From an uncultured Clostridia bacterium (lineage in GTDB: Bacteria; Bacillota; Clostridia; UBA1381): DNA of 64,000 nt. The DNA is taken from assembly GCA_947631085.1 (NCBI GenBank), contig CANRJY010000011.1, forward strand, positions 1 to 64,000, written 5' to 3'. The notes below the pieces were generated by a model that worked only from the letters and a program-made list of their open reading frames with translations, was not told the DNA's origin and made no database searches. Shown here piece after piece: positions 25,652 through 33,957 of this stretch. Within the stretch, counting starts at the first letter, position 1, and each line of letters opens with the position of its first letter. Both the position numbers and the translations under genes were made by a program.

Positions 25652-26312
25652 ATTTATATCCCACCCCTCTAACGGTGACAATATAATCGCGGCAGTCTCC
25701 CAAATGTGCGCGAAGCTGCTTTATCTGCCAATCCACAGTCCTGTCCGCCGAATAATAATCATAGCCCCAGACCGCGTCCATGATACGCTCCCGCGTCAGG
25801 ACAATGCCCTCGTTTTTTACGAGATACAAAAGCAGGTCGTATTCCTTCGCCGTCAGCTCCGTTTTTTCACCGTTTATATACACAATTCTACCGAGCGTGT
25901 CAATTTCGATGCCGCCCGCTTTTATTTTATCCGATTTATCCGAGGAACCGCCGCCGTGACGCGATATCACGACCTTGACCCGCGCCATAAGCTCGCGCGG
26001 CGAAAACGGCTTTACAACATAATCGTCCGCGCCCGTTTCAAAGCCGAACAGCTTATCATATTCCTCGCCGCGCGCGGAGAGCATTATAACGGGAATATCC
26101 TTTACCGCGCGGATCTCCTTGCAAGCCGAAAAGCCGTCAAGCTCGGGCATCATCGCGTCCATGATTACAACGTCAAAATCCGCGTCACGGCACATAGAGA
26201 CAGCCTCCATGCCGTTTCCGGCTTCGGCTGTCTCGTACCCCTCGCGCTCGGCATAGCGGCGCACAAGGGCGCGTATGTCCGGCTCGTCGTCAACAATAAG
26301 TAATTTCGCCAT
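25635..26312 (-). CDS. OmpR/PhoB-family response regulator
   Basis: The 225-residue protein has a receiver domain (residues 1-118: LLIVDDEPDIRALV, phospho-Asp in VVIMDAMMPELDG, Lys in YVVKPFSPRE). A winged-helix DNA-binding domain follows (about 128-225, ELTAKEYDLLLYLVKN and TVRGVGYKFE). AAAGGAG lies eight bases before the ATG at 26312; an earlier in-frame start 17 codons upstream has no site. The gene overlaps the kinase gene. A likely target is the promoter of the secreted protein upstream, which has 11-bp tandem repeats. Confidence 0.94.
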   Translation of the reverse strand: MAKLLIVDDEPDIRALVRRYAEREGYETAEAGNGMEAVSMCRDADFDVVIMDAMMPELDGFSACKEIRAVKDIPVIMLSARGEEYDKLFGFETGADDYVVKPFSPRELMARVKVVISRHGGGSSDKSDKIKAGGIEIDTLGRIVYINGEKTELTAKEYDLLLYLVKNEGIVLTRERIMDAVWGYDYYSADRTVDWQIKQLRAHLGDCRDYIVTVRGVGYKFEARH

Positions 26313-26373
26313 AGTCACCGCTCCTTTCGGAGATATTGTAACATAAATTTGCGGGAATTGCAATTAGGTGGGA

Positions 26374-26565
26374 TAAATTATGATTTAGCGCACCCAATAG
26401 CCTTCCCCTTTCAGGGGAAGGGGGACCGCGAAGCGGTGGATGAGGTGAAATGCGCTGACCTGAAATATGTGCAAATCTTCAATGCGCCGCAAACAACCTC
26501 ATCAGTCAGCTGCGCTGACAGCTTCCCCTACTAGGGGAAGCCTTTCGCAGATAAATCATAATTTA
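26374..26565. mobile_element. MITE-like element, copy A
   Basis: This 192-bp non-coding element is bounded by perfect 14-bp terminal inverted repeats (TAAATTATGATTTA, and TAAATCATAATTTA at 26552-26565). Inside are palindromes CTTCCCCTTTCAGGGGAAG and CTTCCCCTACTAGGGGAAG, ACCGCGAAGCGGT and a CAGCTG-centred pair. A second copy at 38730-38921 is nearly identical. The right TIR provides the TAA stop codon of the neighbouring minus-strand gene. Confidence 0.85.
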
Positions 26566-27087
26566 CGCTTCCGCTTTATAATTCTTTATCGCTTCCGCTT
26601 GCTCCGCCGTTATAACACCGGCTTCGATAAGCTCGTCAATTCCTTCCTTGCGCTCAGTCTTTCTTGCCTCAAACGCCGCGTGGCGCTCGTCCGGCGTCAT
26701 GTCCGACGTATTTTCATACATCGCGCTTATATCCTCGTGCTTTTTCGCCGCATATTCGGATATAGCGTCGGCGGTCGCTTGGTCGATAATGCCCGCCTCG
26801 ACGAGATCCTCGCTGTCGTAATGTGCCTTATCCGTGCCGCCTCTGTGGGCTTTGCCCTGTCTGTAGCTGTAATCCGCGCTTGCGGTATCGTCCGCCGTAT
26901 CACTGTCCGCGTCGGCTTTCTGCGAATAAACAAACGTCTGCTCGCCGCCCGTGCCGTAGTGGTTCGCCTTGCCCTTCATGTAGCCGTAATCCGCCGTTTC
27001 GTCCTCCGCCGCGAATACGGTTCCCATCGCCGCGATTATCGCCGCGGCCGATACAGCCGCGCATATTTTTTTGATTTTGCCGTTCAT
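26563..27087 (-). CDS. Secreted small protein upstream of the two-component system
   Basis: The 174-residue product has a signal peptide (1-26, AAMGTVFAA). The low-complexity middle repeats the motif Tyr-Met/Arg-x-Gly-Lys-Ala twice (DYGYMKGKANHYG, DYSYRQGKAHRGG). Two helical hairpins follow with the pattern LVEAGIIDQATADAI and LIEAGVITAEQAEAI, as in DUF2680-like secreted proteins. The function is unknown. AAAGGAG precedes the start. It is transcribed in the direction of the regulator and kinase genes, separated from them by MITE copy A, whose TIR supplies its stop codon. It may be a sensed or regulated partner of the system. Confidence 0.75.
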   Translation of the reverse strand: MNGKIKKICAAVSAAAIIAAMGTVFAAEDETADYGYMKGKANHYGTGGEQTFVYSQKADADSDTADDTASADYSYRQGKAHRGGTDKAHYDSEDLVEAGIIDQATADAISEYAAKKHEDISAMYENTSDMTPDERHAAFEARKTERKEGIDELIEAGVITAEQAEAIKNYKAEA

Positions 27088-27135
27088 ATTTAACAGCTCC
27101 TTTCGATTATTTGTAATCTTTTTGATTACGGCTTT

Positions 27136-27191
27136 ATTATACGGCGCGATTGTGTGGGGAATATGTTCGGTTTGTGGAATGTTTGTGGAAT
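27136..27191 (-). promoter_or_regulatory. Promoter with tandem 11-bp direct repeats (probable response regulator sites)
   Basis: On the minus strand two perfect head-to-tail copies of ATTCCACAAAC (27170-27191) precede a partial third copy (ATTCCCCACAC). The -10 TATAAT is at 27136-27141, and the -35 (ATATTC) is poor. Eleven-base direct repeats, one helical turn apart, just upstream of a weak -35 box are the usual layout for OmpR-type activators. Confidence 0.65.
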
Positions 27192-27240
27192 TTATTTTTG
27201 ATAAACTATCCGCGTTCGGCGAGCGCTTTGATAATCCGCT

Positions 27241-28425
27241 TTATTCTATAATTACCTCTGTATTTACGGGAGCGCTGCGGAGCAGGGTCATCATGGCTTC
27301 CTTCGAAACGGCTATGCAGCCGCCCGTAGCGGTTCCTGCCGAACAGTGGATAAAAATCGCGCTGCCCTTGCCCGAAATACACTCGGAATTATACCCGATG
27401 TCAACGGCGTAATCGTATTCCGGAGATATGGATATCAGGTGCTCCGCGCTGCTCCAGTCGGGAGCTATGTACCGCGTGTCAACCAGCTTGTTGTAATACG
27501 CGGACGAGGGATCGTCCACCCAGTAGTGATTTTCGGTAAGCTGCATATATTCGAGCCTCGTTCTGGGATTTTCATTTATCCCGAACGCAATACCGAGCTT
27601 AAACGTGCCGTACGGCGTTTTTCCGTCGCCCTCGCCGGTCTTGCCCGCTCCGTTCCTGCCGATTTTGCAGGGCGTGTTCAATATTTCCTCCCAAGCTTCG
27701 GGCGCGGTCTCCTTCGACATATTCAAAATGCCGTCGCTGCCGCCGGTACAGGTTATCCTTATCACTCCGCGCGGGAACACCGCGTCAACCGACGTGCGCG
27801 TCTGCGGCAGGGCGCAGCGCACAATCAAAGCGGCAGCCTCGCTGCGGAGAATGACGCTGTCGGGAGCAAATGTCAGATTTTCGTCATTACCGCTCATAAT
27901 ACCCTTGTTGTATGCCGATGTGATATAATATGAATACTCGTTATCGATATCGGGTATATTTTCCGGAGCTATGCTGTTTATATCGGGCATATCGAAAACA
28001 AACGCGAATATGTACGCGGCGTATTTTCTCAGAGCCGGACTGTTCTCCATTCCGCGAAAACGGTCGTCGATTATGCCGTTGTCTACGGCGTACGCCATAT
28101 ATTTATCATACCAGTTTTCACCGCTTACATAATTATCCGCCGCGCTTGTATCGCCGGTGTAATATATGCTGTGGAGCCGCGAGGCTACAGTTACCGCCTC
28201 GGCGACGGTGAAGTATTTATCCGGCATATACGCGCCGTCATATCCGTCGGTAAGTCCCAAATTATACATTGTCGTCACAAAGCCGTAATACCAGTCGCTT
28301 TCACTGACATCCGAGCTAAACTCGCCGCCGTACTCGCGGCGAAACGTAAAATTGGAGCTGTCAGCATACGCGCATATCTGAATTGCCGCAACAGCCACGA
28401 CAGCCGCTAAAATCCTCTTAAACAT
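27241..28425 (-). CDS. SLH-domain L,D-transpeptidase (YkuD)
   Basis: This 394-residue secreted protein has a signal peptide (1-21) and SLH-type repeats (about 35-210, FTVAEAVTVASRL, SPALRKYAAYIFAF, ILRSEAAALIVRC). A YkuD-like L,D-transpeptidase domain follows (about 225-394) with the active-site segment IFIHCSAGTATGGCIAVS, the Cys near residue 370. L,D-transpeptidases make 3-3 peptidoglycan cross-links or attach proteins to the wall. The active-site motif is of the YafK-like branch (GGC rather than SHGC). It has its own promoter, divergent from the acyl-CoA synthetase gene. Confidence 0.85.
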   Translation of the reverse strand: MFKRILAAVVAVAAIQICAYADSSNFTFRREYGGEFSSDVSESDWYYGFVTTMYNLGLTDGYDGAYMPDKYFTVAEAVTVASRLHSIYYTGDTSAADNYVSGENWYDKYMAYAVDNGIIDDRFRGMENSPALRKYAAYIFAFVFDMPDINSIAPENIPDIDNEYSYYITSAYNKGIMSGNDENLTFAPDSVILRSEAAALIVRCALPQTRTSVDAVFPRGVIRITCTGGSDGILNMSKETAPEAWEEILNTPCKIGRNGAGKTGEGDGKTPYGTFKLGIAFGINENPRTRLEYMQLTENHYWVDDPSSAYYNKLVDTRYIAPDWSSAEHLISISPEYDYAVDIGYNSECISGKGSAIFIHCSAGTATGGCIAVSKEAMMTLLRSAPVNTEVIIE

Positions 28426-28446
28426 ATTAATCCTCCATTTTGTATT

Positions 28447-28474
28447 ATTATATCATTTTTTCCGCAAATGTCAA
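28447..28474 (-). promoter_or_regulatory. Promoter of the L,D-transpeptidase gene
   Basis: TTGACA (28469-28474), a 16-base spacer and TATAAT (28447-28452) are on the minus strand, 21 bases before the start codon. Confidence 0.75.
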
Positions 28475-28516
28475 TTACAGACGGAGCCGAGGCAAAACGC
28501 TATATTGCTCAGAAGC

Positions 28517-28545
28517 TTGACTTTTTACCCAAAATAAGGTATTAT
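28517..28545 (+). promoter_or_regulatory. Promoter of the acyl-CoA synthetase-like gene
   Basis: TTGACT (28517-28522), a 17-base spacer and TATTAT (28540-28545), with GGAGG at the start codon 30 bases on. Confidence 0.7.
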
Positions 28546-28576
28546 ATAATTAAATATCAAAACGGAGGTCAGTGTT

Positions 28577-30220
28577 ATGGCTGAGGATTTTAAAAGTATT
28601 TTTGAAAGGGAATACACCTGGATAGAAGGCTATATGCGAAATGTCCGCAGATTCGGCGGCAGACAGGCGATGTATTTTCCCGAAACTAAGGAAAGCTGGA
28701 CTTATACGGAGCTGAACCGAGAGGTAAACAAGCTCGCGAACGCCTTTATACGAGACGGTATCAAAAAGGGCGACGCGGTTATGTATCAGCTTCTCAACTG
28801 CCCCGTGTTCGTGTTCGCGTACGCCGCGGCGCATAAGCTGCACGCGGTGAACTGTCCGGCGAATTACCGATTGAGTCCGGGTGAGGTCGCTATGAATATC
28901 GACGACTCAAAGCCCGTTGTAATGTTCTTCGAGGCGGAGCAGGCGGACGAGATACGGCAGGCGATCGACATGGCGGAGCATAAGCCGAAAACGCTTATTA
29001 TGATCGATCCATACGATTTGAACGCGAAAAATGACCGGTCGGTTTCGTATAACGAGTATATCTCGGGAGCGTCCGAGGACGAGCCTGTACTCGATTATGA
29101 ATTGAATATTTACGACGAAACGACGCGGCTTTACACCTCCGGTACGACCGGCAGGCAGAAGGGCGTGCCGCTCACGAGCATTAACGAGGTGCTTTCGAGC
29201 CACGACGTTATGATCCATTTCCCGATGAACCACACCGACAAAACCATGAACACAACTCCGTGGTTCCACCGCGGCGGACTGCACTGCGCGGGTCCCTGCC
29301 CCACTCTCTACGCGGGCGGTAGTCTTTATATAATGCGTAAATTCCACCCCGACAAGTGTCTTGAATATGTGGAAAAATTCGGGATAACATTCGTTATCGG
29401 CGTGCCGACGGTGCTTGAAGCGCTCGCGGATTCGCAGGACAAAAACGGACGCGATCTAAGCTCGCTCCGCGGCATCGTCACGATGGGAAGCGCCCTCGAA
29501 AGAGCCGCTTGCATACGTTACCAAAAAACGCTCACACCGAATATTTTCAACGGCTACGGAACTACCGAAACCTTTTGGAACACGTTCCTGCGTCCGTTTG
29601 ATTTGCCCGAGTTTGCGGGAACGGCGGGCGGCTCGTGCGTGGACGACGAGGTGCGCGTGGTGAAGGTATTCGACGACCGCAGAGCCGAACCCGACGAGCT
29701 TGCGCGCAAAAACGGTATCGAGGTCGGCGAGGTTATTATAAAATCGCCCGCCAAGTCGCCGTATATGTACTACAACAACGAGGAAGAAACGGAGCGCAAG
29801 TATTATAAGGATTACATCTACACCAACGACCTCGCGACATGGGACGAAAACAACTACGTCACGATCGTCGGACGCAAGGACGATATGATCATATCCTCCG
29901 GCGAGAATATCTATCCGACTCAGGTCGAGGAGGTGTTAAATTCTCACCCGAAGGTAAAGGACTGCATCGTGACCTCCGCGCCCGATAAAATACGCGGCGA
30001 GCTCGTCACCGCGTATGTGGTAAAGGACGACGATTCCTTAACATATGAGGAGCTGGAGCAGTTCTGCAAGGAAAGTCCGATGATAGCGAATTACAAGCGC
30101 CCGCGCTATTACCGCTTCGTGAGCGAGCTGCCGTTCAACGCGACCGGAAAGAAGCTCCATTACAAGGCGAAGCAAATGGCGCGCGAGGATTTGAAAAACG
30201 GATTTTTATACAGAGTATAA
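28577..30220 (+). CDS. AMP-binding acyl-CoA synthetase/ligase (ANL family)
   Basis: The 547-residue enzyme has the ANL family motifs in order: P-loop LYTSGTTGRQKGVP (near 195), NGYGTTETFWN (A5, near 320), the GRKDDMIISSGENIYP hinge (A8, near 435) and NATGKKLHYK with the catalytic Lys (A10, near 525). It should activate a carboxylic acid as acyl-AMP and load it on CoA or a carrier protein; the acid cannot be read from the sequence. The gene stands alone, with its own promoter and a terminator directly after it. GGAGG precedes the start. Confidence 0.88.
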   Translation: MAEDFKSIFEREYTWIEGYMRNVRRFGGRQAMYFPETKESWTYTELNREVNKLANAFIRDGIKKGDAVMYQLLNCPVFVFAYAAAHKLHAVNCPANYRLSPGEVAMNIDDSKPVVMFFEAEQADEIRQAIDMAEHKPKTLIMIDPYDLNAKNDRSVSYNEYISGASEDEPVLDYELNIYDETTRLYTSGTTGRQKGVPLTSINEVLSSHDVMIHFPMNHTDKTMNTTPWFHRGGLHCAGPCPTLYAGGSLYIMRKFHPDKCLEYVEKFGITFVIGVPTVLEALADSQDKNGRDLSSLRGIVTMGSALERAACIRYQKTLTPNIFNGYGTTETFWNTFLRPFDLPEFAGTAGGSCVDDEVRVVKVFDDRRAEPDELARKNGIEVGEVIIKSPAKSPYMYYNNEEETERKYYKDYIYTNDLATWDENNYVTIVGRKDDMIISSGENIYPTQVEEVLNSHPKVKDCIVTSAPDKIRGELVTAYVVKDDDSLTYEELEQFCKESPMIANYKRPRYYRFVSELPFNATGKKLHYKAKQMAREDLKNGFLYRV

Positions 30221-30224
30221 CAAA

Positions 30225-30250
30225 AAAAGAGCTGCATATGCAGCTCTTTT
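30225..30250. terminator. Bidirectional terminator
   Basis: A perfect 26-bp palindrome (AAAAGAGCTGCAT and its complement) with A-run and T-run ends lies between two convergent genes. It serves the ligase gene on the plus strand and the ABC importer operon on the minus strand. Confidence 0.88.
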
Positions 30251-30260
30251 CTATTTTAAA

Positions 30261-31880
30261 TTATTTATTCGCCTGTTCCTCGTCGAAAAGCTGCTTCTTT
30301 TCGTCAAGTACCTGCTGATAGCCTGCCGCTAAGTAATCCTGGCACGCAGCCTCGTAGATAGAATCGAAATCCTCCGGCTTGCAGTTCGTAAGGTCAACCT
30401 TATGAACGAGCCAGTTATCGAGCAACGTACCCGCGAGAGTTGAAAGCGATGATACCGGCTTTGTGAAGATATAGTCGGTATAGAGATAGTCCTTGCCCTT
30501 CTGGAAGTTCTCGTATGACTTGCGGATTATCCACTCGTAGCCCGCCGGAGCATACATCTTTTCCTGAGCCTGAACATTAAGCTCCTCATCGCCGAGGTCT
30601 TTGCCCTCGATTACAAGACACCACATATCCTTGTTGCCGTTGTAGTTAAGTCTTTCCTCACCCTCGTAGCCGTCAACGAGAATAGGAACGTCGCCGTCCA
30701 TGTTGTACGTTACGCCCTCGATACCGTTCTGCATTACGAACAGGTTGTCGTTGAGCCACTCAAAGTACATCATTATAGCTTCCGGATGCTGGCAGTTGAT
30801 GTTGATACCCGAAACCATACCGAACGGGTTGTCGTGTCTGCCCGGCGTCGGATGTCCGAAATCGGGATCGTCGTATGTCGAAAGGATCGTTACCTCAGCG
30901 TCGGGAACGTTCTGCTTAAGCGTATTGATTACGTCGGGGTTCTTTGAGAGATAGTCAGAATATGTGCCGGCTTTACCCGATACGAAAGCTTCTCTTGCCT
31001 TTGAGCCGTCCTTATCGAGGTACCACTCGGGGCTGATAAGACCTTCGTTGAACATCATGTTGTCGTGCTGGAGCTGCTTCTTAACCGGTTCCCATGTGAG
31101 AGCCGCAACCGTCAGGTCGCTGTAGAGAGCGTTGTCCTCGTCAGACAGCGGATACGGTCTGTACTTGTACGCGCCGTAGTAAGCGTTTCCGAGCGATGCG
31201 GTAGCGGGAATTGTACCCTCGCCGCCGAGCTTCGCGTCTCTGAACTTGCGGAGCATATCGTCATATTCCTCCGTGCTCTTCGGCTCAGCTATGCCGAGCT
31301 TATCCATCCAGTCTTTTCTTACGAGCGTTATGAAGTTGTACGCGTCGGGTCTTGTTCCCGCCATGAACAGCTTCTCGCCGTCAACATATGTGTACTCGTC
31401 GAGCTCCTTCGTTCTCTCGTAGAAATCGGGAGCGTACTTCTTGATCATTTCCTCGTCGAGAACCTGGAACGCGCCCTGATCCGCGAACGAGATGATCGTC
31501 GGATAGTCGTAGTTGAAGATGATATCCGGCTGATTCTCCGCTTTACCCGCCAAGAGCTGGTTAAACATAGTAACCTCTTCCTTACGCGGAATAGAGATGT
31601 AAGTAACCTTGATGTTGTGCTTGTCGCCGAACTCCTGCTGAACGTACTTTGTCCAGTAGTTGTCCGTTACGTTTGCCTGACCCGCGTTTCCTCTGTCGTA
31701 AACGGGGATCTTGATTTCGATCTGCTCGGGATAAACGTAATTTTCAACGTCCTCGCGCGACATGATCTCGTCAACGTCAACATTGGCTCCGCCGCCGCCT
31801 CCGCAGCCCGCGAGCGCGCCCGCCATCGTCACAGCCGTAGCCGCAGCGAGCAGTGTGCATAGTATTTTCTTGAGTTTCAT
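30261..31880 (-). CDS. ABC transporter sugar-binding lipoprotein
   Basis: This 539-residue lipoprotein has a type II signal peptide with lipobox LAGC (Cys near residue 26) followed by a Gly linker. The large family-1-like solute-binding fold shows VTYISIPRKEEVTMFNQLLAG, RKDWMDKLGI and GYEWIIRKSYENFQKGKDY. Its size is typical of LplA-type proteins that partner LplB/LplC permeases and bind oligosaccharides. It is the last gene of the importer operon after two permease genes. The adjacent galactanase suggests galacto-oligosaccharides as substrate, which is an inference. Confidence 0.9.
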   Translation of the reverse strand: MKLKKILCTLLAAATAVTMAGALAGCGGGGGANVDVDEIMSREDVENYVYPEQIEIKIPVYDRGNAGQANVTDNYWTKYVQQEFGDKHNIKVTYISIPRKEEVTMFNQLLAGKAENQPDIIFNYDYPTIISFADQGAFQVLDEEMIKKYAPDFYERTKELDEYTYVDGEKLFMAGTRPDAYNFITLVRKDWMDKLGIAEPKSTEEYDDMLRKFRDAKLGGEGTIPATASLGNAYYGAYKYRPYPLSDEDNALYSDLTVAALTWEPVKKQLQHDNMMFNEGLISPEWYLDKDGSKAREAFVSGKAGTYSDYLSKNPDVINTLKQNVPDAEVTILSTYDDPDFGHPTPGRHDNPFGMVSGININCQHPEAIMMYFEWLNDNLFVMQNGIEGVTYNMDGDVPILVDGYEGEERLNYNGNKDMWCLVIEGKDLGDEELNVQAQEKMYAPAGYEWIIRKSYENFQKGKDYLYTDYIFTKPVSSLSTLAGTLLDNWLVHKVDLTNCKPEDFDSIYEAACQDYLAAGYQQVLDEKKQLFDEEQANK

Positions 31881-31950
31881 AGTTTTTAGTCCTTTCTTTT
31901 ATGATTTTTTAAAATGCTTCCGCGCATTTATTTACTTAAATTAATACTGA

Positions 31951-32841
31951 TTAACCCTTTACCGCGCCTATCATAACGCCCGTTACGAAGTATTTCTGAA
32001 CGAACGGATAGATTATAACGATAGGCAGCGTCGCGAACATAATCGTCGCGGATTTTACGACCTCGGCAGCCTGCTGCTGACCGCCGCCCGCCTCCTGAGC
32101 GAGCGCGCCCGTCGAACCCGACGCGTTTACGAGGTTATAGAGCTTTAACTGCAGCGGCTTTAAGTTATCCGACTGGATAAAGTACAGCGCGTCCGTGAAT
32201 GAGTTCCAACGACCTACCGCGTAGAACAGCGCCAGCGTCGCGAGAACCGATTTTGACAGCGGCAGCACTACCTGGAACAGTATCCTGAAATCGTCGCAGC
32301 CGTCCAGCTCCGCCGCCTCGATAAGGCTGTCGGGGATAGAGTTCTGCATGAATGTTCTCAGAATTATCATATTGTACGCCGAGAATATCAGCGGCAGTAC
32401 AAGAACCGCGGCTGTATCGAGAAGATTCAGCGTATCCATCAACATGTAGTCGGGGATAGTACCTGCGCTGAAGTACATCGTCATCAGGAATATCGTCGAG
32501 AGGACGTGTCTGCCCTTTAATTTCGGTCTTGAAAGCGCGTACGCCGAGAATATCGTAACGAGCATACCGAGGACCGTGAATACGACCGTCAGTATTACCG
32601 TAAATATCAGCGAGTGCATCATCGACGGGTCGCCTAAAACCGTTCTGTAAGCGTTTAAGTTTATGTGCTTCGGGATAAGGAATACGTTGTTCGCGTATAC
32701 GTCGGCGTCGCCGCTTATCGACATTGCCGCAACGTGGATAAACGGAATGATACAGATTATCGCGACAAGCGCGATAAACGCGTATATCAGCACGTCGGCA
32801 ATTATATCGCCTATTGATTTTCTAATTTTTGTCGATGCCAT
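31951..32841 (-). CDS. Carbohydrate ABC transporter permease (LplC/MalG-like)
   Basis: The 296-residue membrane protein has six hydrophobic segments and the EAA loop EAAELDGCDDFRILFQVVLPLSK that contacts the ATPase. The start at 32841 is chosen because GGAGGG lies seven bases before it; the in-frame GTG six bases upstream is too near. It pairs with the LplB-like permease encoded 17 bases upstream. No ATPase gene is nearby, so a shared MsmX-type ATPase elsewhere in the genome is expected. Confidence 0.93.
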   Translation of the reverse strand: MASTKIRKSIGDIIADVLIYAFIALVAIICIIPFIHVAAMSISGDADVYANNVFLIPKHINLNAYRTVLGDPSMMHSLIFTVILTVVFTVLGMLVTIFSAYALSRPKLKGRHVLSTIFLMTMYFSAGTIPDYMLMDTLNLLDTAAVLVLPLIFSAYNMIILRTFMQNSIPDSLIEAAELDGCDDFRILFQVVLPLSKSVLATLALFYAVGRWNSFTDALYFIQSDNLKPLQLKLYNLVNASGSTGALAQEAGGGQQQAAEVVKSATIMFATLPIVIIYPFVQKYFVTGVMIGAVKG

Positions 32842-32858
32842 TTTCACGCCCTCCTTCC

Positions 32859-33806
32859 TTATACAATACCGTCTTCGCCCATAAGCTTAGCCACTCTGTC
32901 GGCTATAAGCACGAGCACAACTCCGACGAGCGACTGGAAGAAGCCGACCGCCGTCGCTATATTGTACTGGCTGTTTTGCAGACCGACGCGGTAAACGTAT
33001 GTGGCGATAACGTCCGAAAATTGCGTAACCATCGGGTTTGACAGCGTATAAGGACGCTCGAGCGAGCTTCCCATGATACGCCCGAGGCTCATGATAAGCA
33101 TAACTATGATCGTGGACTTCAGGCACGGAAGAGTGATATTCCATATCTTTCTCCATCTGCCCGCGCCGTCAACGGTAGCCGCCTCGTAAAGCTCGGCGTC
33201 GATACCGGTGATCGCGGCGAGGTAGATAATCGTACCCCAGCCCATGCCCTGCCAAACGCCTATGAGCACGTACATTACAACCCAGTGATATTTCTCCGTC
33301 AGGAACGGGATCGTGTTGCCGCCCATTCGGGTGATAAGAACGTTTACGTAACCCGAAAGCGGAGCGAAAAGCTGATACGCAAGACCCGCTATGATAACCC
33401 ACGACAGGAAGTGCGGGAGATAGAGTATGGTCTGCGTTGTGCGCTTGAACCACTTGCAGCGTATTTCGTTGAGCAAAATCGCGAGGATAACCGGCGCGGG
33501 AAATCCTACAAGCAGGTCAAGGATATTAAGTAAAAGCGTGTTTTTGAGGGCTATGTAGAAATCTCTCGATTTAAAGACCTTCACGAATACGTCAAAGCAT
33601 ATAAATTCCGAGCCGGCGAAGCCCTTGATGGGCTTGTAGTCCAAAAACGCGATGGAAAGTCCCGCAAGCGGCAGGAATTTGAACACAATTACCAGCAGAA
33701 GCGGAATTAAAATCAGCAGATACAGCTGCCAGTCGCGCTTTAAATAGTACATGGCGCCCTTTTTCTTTTTTGTTGTCGGGAGTGCAGACTCCGTTTTAGT
33801 TTTCAA
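32859..33806 (-). CDS. Carbohydrate ABC transporter permease (LplB-like)
   Basis: The 315-residue membrane protein has the LplB-type opening (LKRDWQLYLLILIPLLLVIVF) and the EAA loop YEAATVDGAGRWRKIWNITLPCLK. TTG at 33806 is the most likely start because AAAGGGGG lies seven bases upstream; an ATG seven codons earlier has no site, as its own codons form that site. It is the first gene of a three-gene importer operon with its own promoter. Confidence 0.9.
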   Translation of the reverse strand: MKTKTESALPTTKKKKGAMYYLKRDWQLYLLILIPLLLVIVFKFLPLAGLSIAFLDYKPIKGFAGSEFICFDVFVKVFKSRDFYIALKNTLLLNILDLLVGFPAPVILAILLNEIRCKWFKRTTQTILYLPHFLSWVIIAGLAYQLFAPLSGYVNVLITRMGGNTIPFLTEKYHWVVMYVLIGVWQGMGWGTIIYLAAITGIDAELYEAATVDGAGRWRKIWNITLPCLKSTIIVMLIMSLGRIMGSSLERPYTLSNPMVTQFSDVIATYVYRVGLQNSQYNIATAVGFFQSLVGVVLVLIADRVAKLMGEDGIV

Positions 33807-33852
33807 AAGTAGTCCCCCTTTGTTCATAAAATTTTCATAAAATGTTAATTTA

Positions 33853-33881
33853 ATAATATCATTTTTTATGCAATATGTCAA
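33853..33881 (-). promoter_or_regulatory. Promoter of the sugar ABC importer operon
   Basis: TTGACA (33876-33881), a 17-base spacer and TATTAT (33853-33858) on the minus strand, just after the galactanase terminator. Confidence 0.75.
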
Positions 33882-33900
33882 TAAAAATATTTATTTAATT

Positions 33901-33947
33901 AAAAAAAGTCGTGTTTTCATACAAAAAATTATATAAAAACACGGCTT
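33901..33947 (-). terminator. Terminator of the galactanase gene
   Basis: The stem AAGCCGTGTTTT/AAAACACGACTT (one G-T pair) is followed on the minus strand by seven T. It lies 11 bases after the galactanase stop and separates it from the importer operon. Confidence 0.8.
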
Positions 33948-33957
33948 TAATTAATGT

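Noticed and set aside
26374-26565. Complete insertion sequence
   Set aside because: At 192 bp it has no room for a transposase; it can only be a non-autonomous element.
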